Shown here: positions 1 to 7,602 of the stretch, in pieces
How positions within the stretch are numbered: position 1 is the stretch's first letter
Layout: every line of letters starts with the position of its first letter
Assembly: GCA_002325825.1 (NCBI GenBank)
Contig: DCSW01000060.1
Span: 1-18,357, forward strand
Direction: 5' to 3'
Origin: Collimonas sp. UBA1456
GTDB taxonomy: Bacteria; Pseudomonadota; Gammaproteobacteria; Burkholderiales; Burkholderiaceae_D
DNA: 18,357 bases
The notes under the pieces: model-generated
The model's database searches: none
Told to the model about the DNA's origin: nothing
What the model saw: only the letters and a program-made list of their open reading frames with translations
Made by a program: the position numbers and the translations under genes

Positions 1-127
1 TGAAGGTACATAAGACTACAGGCTGGCATCACCCCGAAGCAGAAATTGGTCCTTGCGGCTTAACCTCTACTTTTAACTTTGTTTAAAATGAAGGATTATC
101 ATTGCCGTTGGCGGGTTGTCGGCGTAA

Positions 128-361
128 CTATGTTGGCGATCGGCTTCTCCGTATCGCCTGGCTTCTGCGCGATCTTGTTTTTTGTGCGACTATTTCACAA
201 TGACGCAAGCCCTTTTCTACAGCCTGAAAAGCCAATTGTTGGTCGCGTGAATTGGCCGTCATCTTCTCATCCAGCGTCACATTACGGATCGCGACGGCGT
301 CAATCAGCATCATCAGGATCAGAAAAATCAAAACCATCGGCAGCACAGTGCCGGATTGCTG
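128..361 (-). pseudogene. pilX: relic of minor pilin PilX (type IV pilus)
   Basis: The minus-strand reading shows the PilX N-terminal pattern: SGTVLPMVLIFLILMML (a hydrophobic prepilin helix), then TLDEKMTANSRDQQLAFQAVEKGL, the usual 'rnttLeErMtgN.rDrqlAfqAAEaaLr' block. In the family this is a minor pilin of the type IV pilus assembly and priming complex in the inner membrane and periplasm. No start codon is in frame upstream: the next upstream in-frame codon run meets a TAA. After about 50 codons the frame slips and closes at 128. A second frame continues with plausible coding text (AQKPGDTEKPIANIV), indicating a frameshift near 170. Nothing further is recognisable in 1-127. It lies just downstream of the pilW relic, as in a pilV-pilW-pilX operon. 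Family assignment is fairly secure and non-function very likely. Confidence 0.7.
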
Positions 362-430
362 AAATTTTGTATATGCAATAAATATGTCTGATAAATAGTA
401 TGTTGCCGCTTAGTCGAGTAAGTTTAGCAA

Positions 431-1225
431 TCAACTTCTCAATCGGTTGCCCAAACTGAATGGTAGCATTATTGCGCAAGGCCAAACAACACGTGTCATC
501 GTGGTGTGCAGCAGGCGGTCGGTGGCAACCGTTGGCGTGGTGGTATTGCACTTGTAGTGGCTTTGATCGGCAGAAGCGATCACTATATTGTTCGCACCGT
601 GTATCTCAAGACAAACCGTCACCGTCACCACGCGATCCCAGCCTACCTTATTATTGCCGTTGATCGTATCAGCTGCACTGGCTTCCGCTGCATCAGTCGT
701 CGATTTGGTTGGCCCATAACGATTGCCTGTGTCGATGCCGTAAGTAATCAGCATGTTGTCAACATTACTCAGGATCGGTTGCGGCGTGCCGGTATAGCCT
801 TTGCAATACAAGGTTTTGATTGCGCTATCGAGATAAAAATTGTTGATGACGACACCCCGCACTTGGATGCTGGTGACATTGAAGGCCCTGGTCCCGCTGC
901 AATCCATGCCGGCGCCGCGCAGGTTGGTATGTCGGCGAGAGGTGTCGCAAAACCGTAGCTACAGCCGGTCAGTCCCTTCAACTTCGTCAACTCATTCGGA
1001 ATTTGCGGCGGAAAATCGGTAGTGTTACCGGTTCTCATATGGTCGAATCCGGCCTGCATCAGATTGCGTCTGATCAGCGACAGCGCATAGTGGCCGTCTT
1101 CGTGTATCCTCGCATTGTCGTCATTCGGACGCGAACCGTCGCGGCTGTTGAAATACAGACCGCTGAGGAACAACAACGGGATCAGGCCGATGGTCACCGA
1201 AACCATCAACTTGACCAGCGCTGTT
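431..1225 (-). pseudogene. pilW: frameshifted minor pilin PilW (type IV pilus)
   Basis: Residues just after the start read LVKLMVSVTIGLI, the prepilin hydrophobic helix, followed by NARIHEDGHYALSLIRRNLMQAGF, the characteristic PilW 'arlqEdGryAl.ll.r.lrqAGF' segment. The frame breaks near 900, where MDCSGTRAFNVTSIQVRG continues in another frame. It breaks again near 485, where ALRNNATIQFG, the usual 'valRN' C-terminal region, resumes in a third frame. The position that is normally Glu5 of the mature prepilin reads Lys (LVKLM instead of LVELM), which would by itself impair pilin assembly. A TAG lies shortly upstream of the helix, so no clean start is visible. Known role of the family: minor pilin helping to prime type IV pili. 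Clearly a pseudogene; identity is good. Confidence 0.75.
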
Positions 1226-1242
1226 GCGCTATAGCGTAATCA

Positions 1243-1709
1243 TCATGGCATCACCATCGTCTTGAAGCAGCGCATCTGACTCTGAACTACGTCAGAAAAA
1301 AACACTGAGGAATCTGCCAAAGCCAGGCTGAGGGAAAGCCGCCATTCATAAATATCCTGTTTCAGGATATCTTGCGGCGTCGCGCAGGCCACTCCGGCGT
1401 TATTTGTGTACGACAGCACATACGTCGGCGGCGTTGCCAAGTATTTATCAGAGATTATCCACGCCGCTGCCGATCGTCGTCGTGACCGAAGTTGCGTTGG
1501 CACGCACGTGATCAGCCATGTCTGCCTCAAGCTGGCTGGCCAGTGAACGGAAATGCGCCACTTTCTGATACTTTAACGTCGCCATTTGCAAACTCACCAG
1601 CCCCATCAATGTAAAAGCGATGATGGTGGTCGAGATCAATACTTCGATCATGCCAATGCTACGCTGGCGAGGTTTGGTATGCTCGAATTTTCTATTGAAA
1701 AAAAACCAT
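1243..1709 (-). pseudogene. pilV: frameshifted minor pilin PilV (type IV pilus)
   Basis: The reading around 1650 gives KPRQRSIGMIEVLISTTII, a textbook type IV prepilin leader and helix. Cleavage would follow the Gly, with Met+1 and Glu at the expected place, then LMGLVSLQMATLKYQ. The only good start, ATG at 1709-1707, is followed by a run of eight T (1705-1698 on the minus strand). With seven T the ATG would be in frame with the leader; with eight it is not. A second break lies near 1450-1530, after which DIYEWRLSLSLALADSS continues in another frame to the stop at 1243. Family role: minor pilin with an N-terminal prepilin peptidase site. The gene is broken in at least two places. Confidence 0.75.
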
Positions 1710-1750
1710 ATTCCTAGCTTCTCTCATATTTCTCATATAAGTGGGCGAGA

Positions 1751-2155
1751 TCATGCGGAGACCTCCCCCCACAGCAACTGAGGCAATGCACTAATACGCC
1801 TGTCTGCTGAAAAGTAGATCTTCCGCGAAAAATCGTTATTGAATGTGAGTGTGAAAGAGCCTGGTGGCGATGGCCATGGCACTCCGCTAACGGCATAGGT
1901 AATTGCCATTGCAGTCGAAGCAGTAGCGATGCTGGTACCGGCAGCGAACGCGCTCTTGCGGACCAAAATTTGGTGACCGACGGTGTTGGACGAATCCGCT
2001 GCGGTGCCGACATATATCAGCTAGCAGCCGGACAAGCGGATTTTGTTGATTAAACCACACATCGACGGTAGCGTAATCGCTGCCCCAGTATCGGGATCAT
2101 CAACTCGAAAGAAATGATTCTCAAATCTGTTCATCACCATCCTGGCGTCTCTCAT
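1751..2155 (-). pseudogene. broken gene of unknown function upstream of the pilin relics
   Basis: Three minus-strand frames carry successive coding-like pieces. First, an ATG at 2140 (after GCCAGG) opens MVMNRFENHFFRVDDPDTG. Then YATVDVWFNQQNPLVRLL continues in a second frame. Finally YVGTAADSSNTVGHQILV and onward, through ITYAVSGVPWPSPPG and FTLTFNNDFSRKIYFSAD, runs to a stop at 1751. Protein-like composition across frames indicates at least two frameshifts in a former gene of about 130 codons. I do not recognise the family. Its place at the head of a pilV-pilW-pilX order would suit a FimT/GspH-type minor pilin, but no prepilin helix is visible, so I do not make that call. Confidence 0.45.
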
Positions 2156-2159
2156 CTAT

Positions 2160-2189
2160 AATAAATTGTAATAATGCAACATATGTCAA
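2160..2189 (-). promoter_or_regulatory. possible minus-strand promoter upstream of the pilin relics
   Basis: On the minus strand a perfect -35 hexamer TTGACA (2189-2184) is followed after 18 bases by TTTATT (2165-2160, 4 of 6 matches to the -10 consensus). A start codon lies 5-20 bases further on. The remaining AT-rich stretch up to 2424 shows no gene on either strand. This is inferred only from hexamer matches. Confidence 0.3.
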
Positions 2190-2424
2190 TTATTTATGTA
2201 GCCACTATTCTTTCAGCGAAGCGGCAGGCGTGCACCGTGAACATGGTCGCCGAAATGCTACAATCCGCGATTCTCATAGATCGACTGTAAGTTACTCGAA
2301 AAGCGAGCTGGCACTGCCGCTGCAGGCGAAAAATATGTTCAAAGTCCGGTAATCTCGGCTTCCCTATATACAGTCTTTGTTCAACGTCATGCCGGGATAC
2401 GCATGATTTTCATCTGATGGAGTA

Positions 2425-2743
2425 GTGATGTCGGCAACCATGCAACCAGTCTGCCCATTCATGATTTTCTTGCTGGTCACGCTGGCATTCTCCGCAATGG
2501 CGATAGAGCGTACTTTTCCCGACCTCGATCTTATGCGGCAAGCTGACCATCACCGGCTATCCGACCGTAACGATCAATGGCAATACCTTGCGCCTCTCAC
2601 CCGGCTCGCGGATCTGGAATACCAGCCAACTGACGTAGATCCCCAATTCGCTGGGCAGCGACACCTATCTGGCGAACTACACGCTGAATACGCAAGGCGA
2701 TGTCGACCTGGTCTGGAGCCTGAACCCTGATGAACTCAGTTAG
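2425..2743 (+). pseudogene. broken small secreted protein of unknown function
   Basis: The start ATG at 2428 (or GTG at 2425) follows a GGAG at 2419. It opens a signal-peptide-like N terminus (FMIFLLVTLAFSAMA) ending at an AMA-type cleavage site, then IERTFP. The frame slips at about 2530-2540. The following text (GKLTITGYPTVTINGNTLRL, then SPGSRIWNTSQLT) is in a new frame and meets an in-frame TAG at 2636. After it, IPNSLGSDTYLANYTLN and QGDVDLVWSLNPDE continue to the TAG at 2741. This resembles a small conserved exported protein often seen upstream of miaB in Burkholderiales (from memory, not searched). One frameshift plus one nonsense codon make it a pseudogene. Function unknown. Confidence 0.6.
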
Positions 2744-2793
2744 AAGGTCGGGACGCAACGTAATAGGCAGTAGTCAGAAAGTAAAGAACAATC

Positions 2794-4146
2794 ATGGAAA
2801 AAACGATGCGAAAGAAAGTATTCATCAAGACCTTCGGTTGTCAAATGAACGAATATGATTCGGCCAAGATGGCCGATGTGCTGAACGCTTCGGACGGGCT
2901 GGTAAAAACCGATCGCCCGGAAGACGCCGACGTGATCCTGTTGAATACTTGCTCGGTGCGCGAGAAAGCGCAGGAGAAAGTATTCTCCGACCTCGGCCGT
3001 CTGCGCGAACTGAAGCGTCACAACCCCGATCTGCTGATCGGGGTGGGCGGCTGCGTGGCGTCGCAGGAAGGCGCCGCCATCATCAAGCGCGCACCGTATA
3101 TCGATATGGTGTTTGGTCCGCAGACGCTGCATCGGTTGCCGCAGATGATTAGCCAGTGCCGCTCGACCGGCTATTCGCAGGTCGACATCAGCTTCCCTGA
3201 AATCGAGAAGTTCGATCATATGCCACCGGCCAAGGTGGAAGGCGTGACCGCCTACGTCTCGATTATGGAAGGCTGCAGCAAATATTGCAGTTACTGTGTG
3301 GTGCCCTATACGCGGGGTGAAGAAGTATCGCGCCGCTTTGAAGATGTACTGACCGAAGTGGTTGGACTGGCCGAGCAAGGCGTCAAGGAAATTACCCTAC
3401 TAGGGCAGAACGTCAACGCCTTCCGGGGCCAGATGGCGGATGGCGAGATCGCCGACTTTGCGTTGCTGATCGAATACATCGCCGAGATCCTAGGCATCGA
3501 GCGGATTCGCTTTGTCACCAGTCATCCGAAGGAATTCACGCAGCGCCTGATAGATACCTACGCAAAAGTGCCGAAGCTGGTCGATCACCTCTATCTGCCG
3601 GCGCAGCATGGTTCGGACCGTATCCTGTCGGCCATGAAGCGCGGCTACACCGTACTGGAATACAAATCTGTGATCCGCCGCCTGCGCCAAATGCGTCCTA
3701 ACATCACGATTTCAAGCGACTTTATCGTCGGTTTTCCAGGAGAAACCGATGCCGATTTCGACGCCTTGATGAGGCTGATCACCGATATCGGCTACGACAA
3801 CAGTTTCAGTTTCCTGTTTAGCCCGCGCCCCGGCACGCCGGCCGCCAATTTGCAGGACGACACCCCGCATGAAGTTAAGCTCAAGCGCTTGCAACATCTG
3901 CAGTCCGTCATCGAAGAAAATATCGGCAAGATCAGCACAGCGATGGTCGGCAGCGTGCAACGGATACTGGTGGAAGGATCATCCAAGAAAAACTTGAATG
4001 AACTGCAAGGTCGCACCGAGAACAACCGCGTGGTTAATATTGACGGTGGCCCCAACGGTATGCGCCTGATCGGCCAGCTGATCGATGTCAAGATCACGGA
4101 AACCTATACCCACACACTGCGCGGCGAAATCGTGCTGGCAGAATGA
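2794..4146 (+). CDS. miaB: tRNA-2-methylthio-N6-dimethylallyladenosine synthase MiaB
   Basis: MiaB is a cytoplasmic radical-SAM methylthiotransferase that converts i6A37 to ms2i6A37 in tRNAs reading UNN codons. At 450 residues it is full length. The N-terminal UPF0004 domain opens with KVFIKTFGCQMNEYDS and supplies its cluster cysteines at 16, 53 (NTCSVREKAQEK) and 87 (VGGCVASQEG). The radical-SAM motif C161-x3-C165-x2-C168 (GCSKYCSYC) follows, and the C-terminal TRAM-like region runs from about residue 385. The start is uncertain: a second ATG at 2806 (MRKKVFIKTFG) fits family length equally well, and neither has a strong ribosome binding site. It precedes phoH and ybeY as in many proteobacteria. 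The gene is intact and all cluster ligands are present. Confidence 0.97.
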   Translation: MEKTMRKKVFIKTFGCQMNEYDSAKMADVLNASDGLVKTDRPEDADVILLNTCSVREKAQEKVFSDLGRLRELKRHNPDLLIGVGGCVASQEGAAIIKRAPYIDMVFGPQTLHRLPQMISQCRSTGYSQVDISFPEIEKFDHMPPAKVEGVTAYVSIMEGCSKYCSYCVVPYTRGEEVSRRFEDVLTEVVGLAEQGVKEITLLGQNVNAFRGQMADGEIADFALLIEYIAEILGIERIRFVTSHPKEFTQRLIDTYAKVPKLVDHLYLPAQHGSDRILSAMKRGYTVLEYKSVIRRLRQMRPNITISSDFIVGFPGETDADFDALMRLITDIGYDNSFSFLFSPRPGTPAANLQDDTPHEVKLKRLQHLQSVIEENIGKISTAMVGSVQRILVEGSSKKNLNELQGRTENNRVVNIDGGPNGMRLIGQLIDVKITETYTHTLRGEIVLAE

Positions 4147-4230
4147 TGTCCAACCGACGACGCCAGATAAATCCACCCGTAAATACTAACTAGATAAGCA
4201 CACCTCAGCTTGAGAAAAAACCTCTACTCA

Positions 4231-5117
4231 GGCGCATTATTTCATCCCACAACCCCTCACCAATACGTGGCTGGCGTATCTGTGTGGACAGTTTTCCGCG
4301 GCGCTGGATGTCTCGATTTTTCGTCGTAGGTATAAATTCATCGCGGTCGGTAGCAATGCCGAACGTGCAGTGCAAATCCTCGACCAGTTTTACGCCATCG
4401 CTAACAAGGTGATGTCGGTCGACGAAATCCAGCTGGGGTTGATCGAACAGCGCACTCAAACTGGGAGTCGGAAAAAGCCGAATGTAGCCAAGACCAACGA
4501 CAGCGAGCCGGTCGATGCCGACCTGACCGAGACCGACATCGAAAGCCCGATCCTCAAGACCCGCTGCAGCGGCCTGCGCGGCCGCACGCCGCATCAAAGC
4601 CAGTACATTGGCTCAATCTTGGAGCTCGACGTCACGCTCAGCATCGGTCCGGTCGGCACCGGCAGGACCTATCTGGCAGTGGCTTGCGTGGTCAACGCGC
4701 TGAAACTTGATGCGGTCAAACGCCTCGTACTGATAAGACTGGTAGTTCAAAGTCGGCGAACGGCTGGATTTTTTGCCGGGCGACCTGGCGCAAAAGGTCG
4801 ATCCCTATCTGCGCCCTTTGTATGAGGCGCTGTACGATCTGCTGGGCTTTGATCGAACCCAGAAAATGTTCGAAAAGTAGATAATTGAAATCGCGCTGCT
4901 GACCTACATGCATGGTCACCGGAGACGTTACCCAGATCGACGTGCAGCGCGGCCAGAAAAGTGGATTGTCGACGATAATGAAAAAGCATCGCAGGCAACC
5001 CCGGTAGCCTCCATACATGTCGTGATCGAAGCCGCCACGCCTCCAGCCAAACTCACCGCCCCGGTCCAGATCGGGATTACTAAGACCTCTCGCAGCCGCT
5101 ATGCCGCAAAAAAATAA
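4231..5117 (+). pseudogene. phoH: PhoH-family ATPase, inactivated
   Basis: PhoH/PhoL is a P-loop ATPase linked to RNA metabolism, usually directly upstream of ybeY. Relics in order: YFIPQPLTNTWLAYLCGQ near 4231 (start codon lost), AERAVQILDQFY, VDEIQLGLIEQ, LRGRTPHQSQYI, and the Walker A region GPVGTGRTYLAVAC at about 4648-4690. The invariant Walker A lysine reads Arg. A frameshift follows near 4750 (GERLDFLPGDLAQKVDPYLR resumes in another frame). TAG at 4878 interrupts FEK*IIEIA. A deletion at about 4910-4915 joins LLTYM directly to VTGDVTQID, removing some 35 codons that normally hold the Walker B DEAQ segment. Another slip lies near 4966. The old C terminus (SRYAAKK, TAA at 5117) still overlaps the ybeY start by 17 bases. 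Certainly non-functional. Confidence 0.92.
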
Positions 5118-5589
5118 ACTCTCGTTATCTGTGCAATATCCCGACCCGCGCCTAAAAGATATCGTGTCGCGTCCACAATTGCGGCGCTGGATCCAGGCCG
5201 CGCTATTGGCACCGGCTGAACTGACGCTGCGCTTTGTTGATGCCGACGAAGGTCGCAGCCTGAACCGTGACTACCGCGACAAGGATTACGCCACCAACGT
5301 GTTGACCTTTTCCTATTCGGCAGATCAGGACGGCGACCTCAGCGCAGGCCAGGACGAGGACGATGGCATTATCCGGGCCGACATCATTCTTTGTGCTGAA
5401 GTGCTGCAGCGCGAAGCTGTAGAGCAGCGCAAATCGGTGGCAGAGCACACCGCCCATCTGGTGGTGCACGGAGTACTGCATGCGCAAGGTTACGACCATG
5501 AAAATGATGAAGGAGCCGCCGAGATGGAAGGCTTGGAAATCGAGATCTTGGAAGTGTTAGGCTGGACTAATCCCTACGCAGACCGCTAA
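5101..5589 (+). CDS. ybeY: endoribonuclease / rRNA maturation factor YbeY
   Basis: YbeY is a zinc-dependent endoribonuclease for 16S rRNA 3'-end maturation and ribosome quality control. At 162 residues it is of normal length. The metal site motif H123-G-x-L-H127-x2-G-x-D-H133 (HGVLHAQGYDH) is complete. Upstream NRDYRDKDYATNVLTFSY is the conserved 'lN..yR..d.pTDVLSFp' element, with N in place of the usual D before VLTF. The ATG at 5101 overlaps the dead phoH C terminus by 17 bases, so the gene was probably translationally coupled to phoH and now relies on whatever transcript passes through the relic. No clear Shine-Dalgarno sequence is visible. A very strong hairpin follows the stop. Confidence 0.95.
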   Translation: MPQKNKLSLSVQYPDPRLKDIVSRPQLRRWIQAALLAPAELTLRFVDADEGRSLNRDYRDKDYATNVLTFSYSADQDGDLSAGQDEDDGIIRADIILCAEVLQREAVEQRKSVAEHTAHLVVHGVLHAQGYDHENDEGAAEMEGLEIEILEVLGWTNPYADR

Positions 5590-5594
5590 CCACT

Positions 5595-5648
5595 CTCTCC
5601 AACAAACAAAAAACATCGCAATCGCGGCGTTTTTTGTTTGTTGGAGAG
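5595..5648 (+). terminator. strong rho-independent terminator after ybeY
   Basis: Arms 5595-5614 and 5629-5648 form a perfect 20-bp inverted repeat with A6/T6 tracts inside the stem. A further CGC/GCG pairing (loop AATC) sits in the 14-base centre. Because both arms carry the A/T tracts, it could terminate from either direction. The following stretch to 5886 holds no gene I can support. Confidence 0.8.
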
Positions 5649-5886
5649 TAATCCTGCGCTGCCATATGTATTTTATGAGCAACAATATTTCGGAATCAAT
5701 AAGATTGGGATTAATTCGTGCGACGTCCTAATAGTTTCTGGATGAAACATGACTCAATAATAAATACGTGTGTTCAGCTATCTTTTTAATTAATAAGAAC
5801 TTGATGGATTCATGTAATGAATCAGTTTGGCTGACGACTAATCCTAATAAAAATTATCATGGCACAGCCATCGGAGCTAATCTTGA

Positions 5887-6393
5887 AGTTGGCGCATCTA
5901 CAATGCGTAGCCGATTTTTCCGTTCCGCATCCCCAATGATTGAACGATCTGCGGTTGGCTGGGAGACGCCTTGCAGTGGCATTTTGTGGCGATGTGGCTG
6001 CTTTTTTAAAATGGTTTGATTTATCTACTATTCAATGCAGGCAGCGACCGCTTGTGAAATAAATTTTTCCCACTGCGCCAGACAGATGTAGTGCGCGATA
6101 TGATCAAGTCGCTCACCCGCAAGCTGCAACACGACGCACTCGACAAATACCATGCAGTATAAAAACTGGCTTATGTCTCCGTCATCCTGAATTTGATCTT
6201 GCTGGTGGTCTCGGGCCTGGCGATCTGCAAATCGGTGCAGTTCCCGTTGCTGCGCGAATTGATGGGCAGCTTCGATACGGCCCGCATCGTGCACTTCTGC
6301 GAGATGGCATTCCTGGCCGCATTCATTGCAGTGAATATCATCATGGCGGCACTGGTTCCACGCACGCTGCTGGCCATGTGGTGTGGTTGTTGA
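5887..6393 (+). pseudogene. cytochrome b561-type membrane subunit, multiply stopped
   Basis: One continuous frame keeps family-like text: SWRIYNA, PIFPFRIPND, CGWLGDALQWHFVAMWLL (a heme-ligand-type His in a membrane helix), NGLIYLLFNAGSDRL, FFPLRQTDVVRDMIK, then KLAYVSVILNLILLVVSGLA and ARIVHFCEMAFLAAFIAVNI with a second His-containing helix, ending near LVPRTLLAM. Such b-type cytochromes are the inner-membrane electron partner of a molybdopterin oxidoreductase, encoded here directly downstream. The frame is broken by TAG 5908, TGA 5941, TAA 6007, TGA 6055 and TAA 6160, with no indel visible over 500 bases. The N-terminal helix before SWRIYNA is not recognisable. Clearly dead, decaying by base substitution. 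Confidence 0.78.
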
Positions 6394-6402
6394 GGAAAAA
6401 TC

Positions 6403-7186
6403 ATGATTGAGAAAAGACTTCTCGATTATGTCGCAACTCGATATCGAGTCGATCCTCAAAGACACCCGCTGCGAGTTGGCGCTACCGTCACGCGCTCCTG
6501 TTCGCCAAACGCGTGCTCACTTTGGGTGGCTTGTCGCTTCTGATCGGTTGCAATATCACCGACCAGACCTCGGTCAAGCAAATGTTGGAGCGCATCTCGC
6601 GCACGAACCACGGCGTCCAGGCTTGGCTGTTCAATCCCAAACGGCTGGCACCGACTTATACTCAGACAGAGATAACTCGGCCATTTCCGTTCAATCCGTT
6701 CCATGGGATTGACGAAGTGTCGGAAATCGATGGCAGCGACTACCAGTTGGAAATCACCGGACTGATCACCAACAAGGGTTCGTGGACGCTGGAATAATTG
6801 CACAAGCTGCCGTAAAACGAGCAAATCACTCGCCATATTTGCGTCGAAGGCTGGAACGTTATCGGCCGTTGGAGCGGTGTGCCGTTTTCCTATTTCCTGA
6901 AATAGATCGGCGCGGACCTGAGTGCCAAATATATCGATTTCAAATGCGGTGACGATTACCACACCAGCATCGACACGCCAACCGCGCTGTATCCGCAAAC
7001 CCAGTTCGGCCCTACCTACGACGGCGAAATTCTGCTGATGAAATACGGGTTCCCTATGAAGCTATGGATGCCTACCAAGCTCGGTTACAAGAATTCCAAA
7101 CATATCGTATCGATCGAAGTAACAAACAAGTACTCTGGCGGTCCTTGGAAAAGCTAAGAGTACAACTGGTTCGGCGGATCGCGATG
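6403..7186 (+). pseudogene. molybdopterin-dependent oxidoreductase (sulfite-oxidase family), multiply stopped
   Basis: A GAGGAA ribosome site precedes ATG 6403, but the frame is off by a base. The next frame holds LDIESILKDTRCELALPSR, with a second slip near 6498. From about 6500 a single frame continues: RVLTLGGLSLLIGCN (a lipoprotein- or Tat-like N region), ITRPFPFNPFHGIDEV, YQLEITGLI, then ITRHICVEGWNVIGRWSGVP, FKCGDDYHTSIDTPTAL, YGFPMKLWMPTKLGYKNSKH and EYNWFGGS. The CVEGW motif supplies the cysteine that ligates molybdenum in the family. Premature stops lie at 6795 (TAA), 6813 (TAA), 6903 (TAG) and 7155 (TAA). Partner of the upstream cytochrome b561 relic; the substrate of these exported enzymes is unknown. 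Non-functional. Confidence 0.85.
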
Positions 7187-7336
7187 GCTAGCTGTGCAAC
7201 CTACTTCGCGGGTCAATCTCGGGACTGCGGTAGAAATAAGCGTCACCGTAATTTCGTACGACTGCGCGTCTCATCCCGACCTTGGGCCGCTCGCTACGGA
7301 TTGCACAGCTCGCTTGATCGAATTCTGTTAACTTCT

Positions 7337-7471
7337 GACTGCGTTTTTCCCCAAGATGTCATCTCGAAAGACAACATGGCGAAGCCGCACAAGAACACAG
7401 CAAAGAAAGACGAAATGGGCAAGGATGCGATGAGCAAGGACGGCATGGCCAAAGACGAAATGAAGAAATAA
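7337..7471 (+). pseudogene. remnant of an MxKDx pentapeptide-repeat protein
   Basis: The C-terminal part reads VISKDNMAKPHKNTAKKDEM followed by GKDAMSKDGMAKDEMKK and TAA at 7471. This is the five-residue periodicity (M-x-K-D-x) of small, highly charged, exported proteins common in Burkholderiales and often next to cytochrome b561/molybdopterin oxidoreductase genes (remembered association). The usual signal peptide is not present in frame: upstream of CVFPQD the reading is not protein-like. An ATG at 7376 could still give a 32-residue cytosolic peptide. Repeats at PHKNTAK are already degraded. Stretch 7190-7335 holds nothing else I can identify. Called a relic; a short expressed form is not excluded. 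Confidence 0.65.
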
Positions 7472-7494
7472 TTATTTTATTACAACGATTACAG

Positions 7495-7508
7495 TCGTGC
7501 TAGCACGA
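7495..7508. repeat. 14-bp perfect palindrome upstream of corC
   Basis: TCGTGCTAGCACGA is its own reverse complement. It lies between the MxKDx remnant and corC. It has no loop, so it is more likely a chance or protein-binding dyad than a terminator. No partner site was found in the neighbouring sequence. Confidence 0.3.
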
Positions 7509-7602
7509 TATGACACACTGAATCCGGACGTTTCGTCGTCCTGTCAGATATTTGTTGTATGCTATTGCTTCCTCAAAAATGTACCCTCAAGGCTAACACG
7601 AT

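Noticed and set aside
79..381. Plus-strand ORF of 100 codons at the window start
   Set aside because: Antisense shadow of the pilX relic; the minus-strand reading matches a known family and this one does not.
2740..3378. Minus-strand ORF of 212 codons
   Set aside because: Lies wholly antisense to miaB, whose reading is complete with all cysteine motifs; the His-rich shadow composition is typical of reverse frames in GC-rich genes.
5768..6019. Plus-strand ORF of 83 codons
   Set aside because: Overlaps the cytochrome b561 relic, whose frame is different and gives recognisable membrane-helix text.
7495..7508. Palindrome as an operator for corC
   Set aside because: A single isolated 14-bp dyad containing a restriction-type GCTAGC core, with no second site; listed only as a low-confidence repeat.
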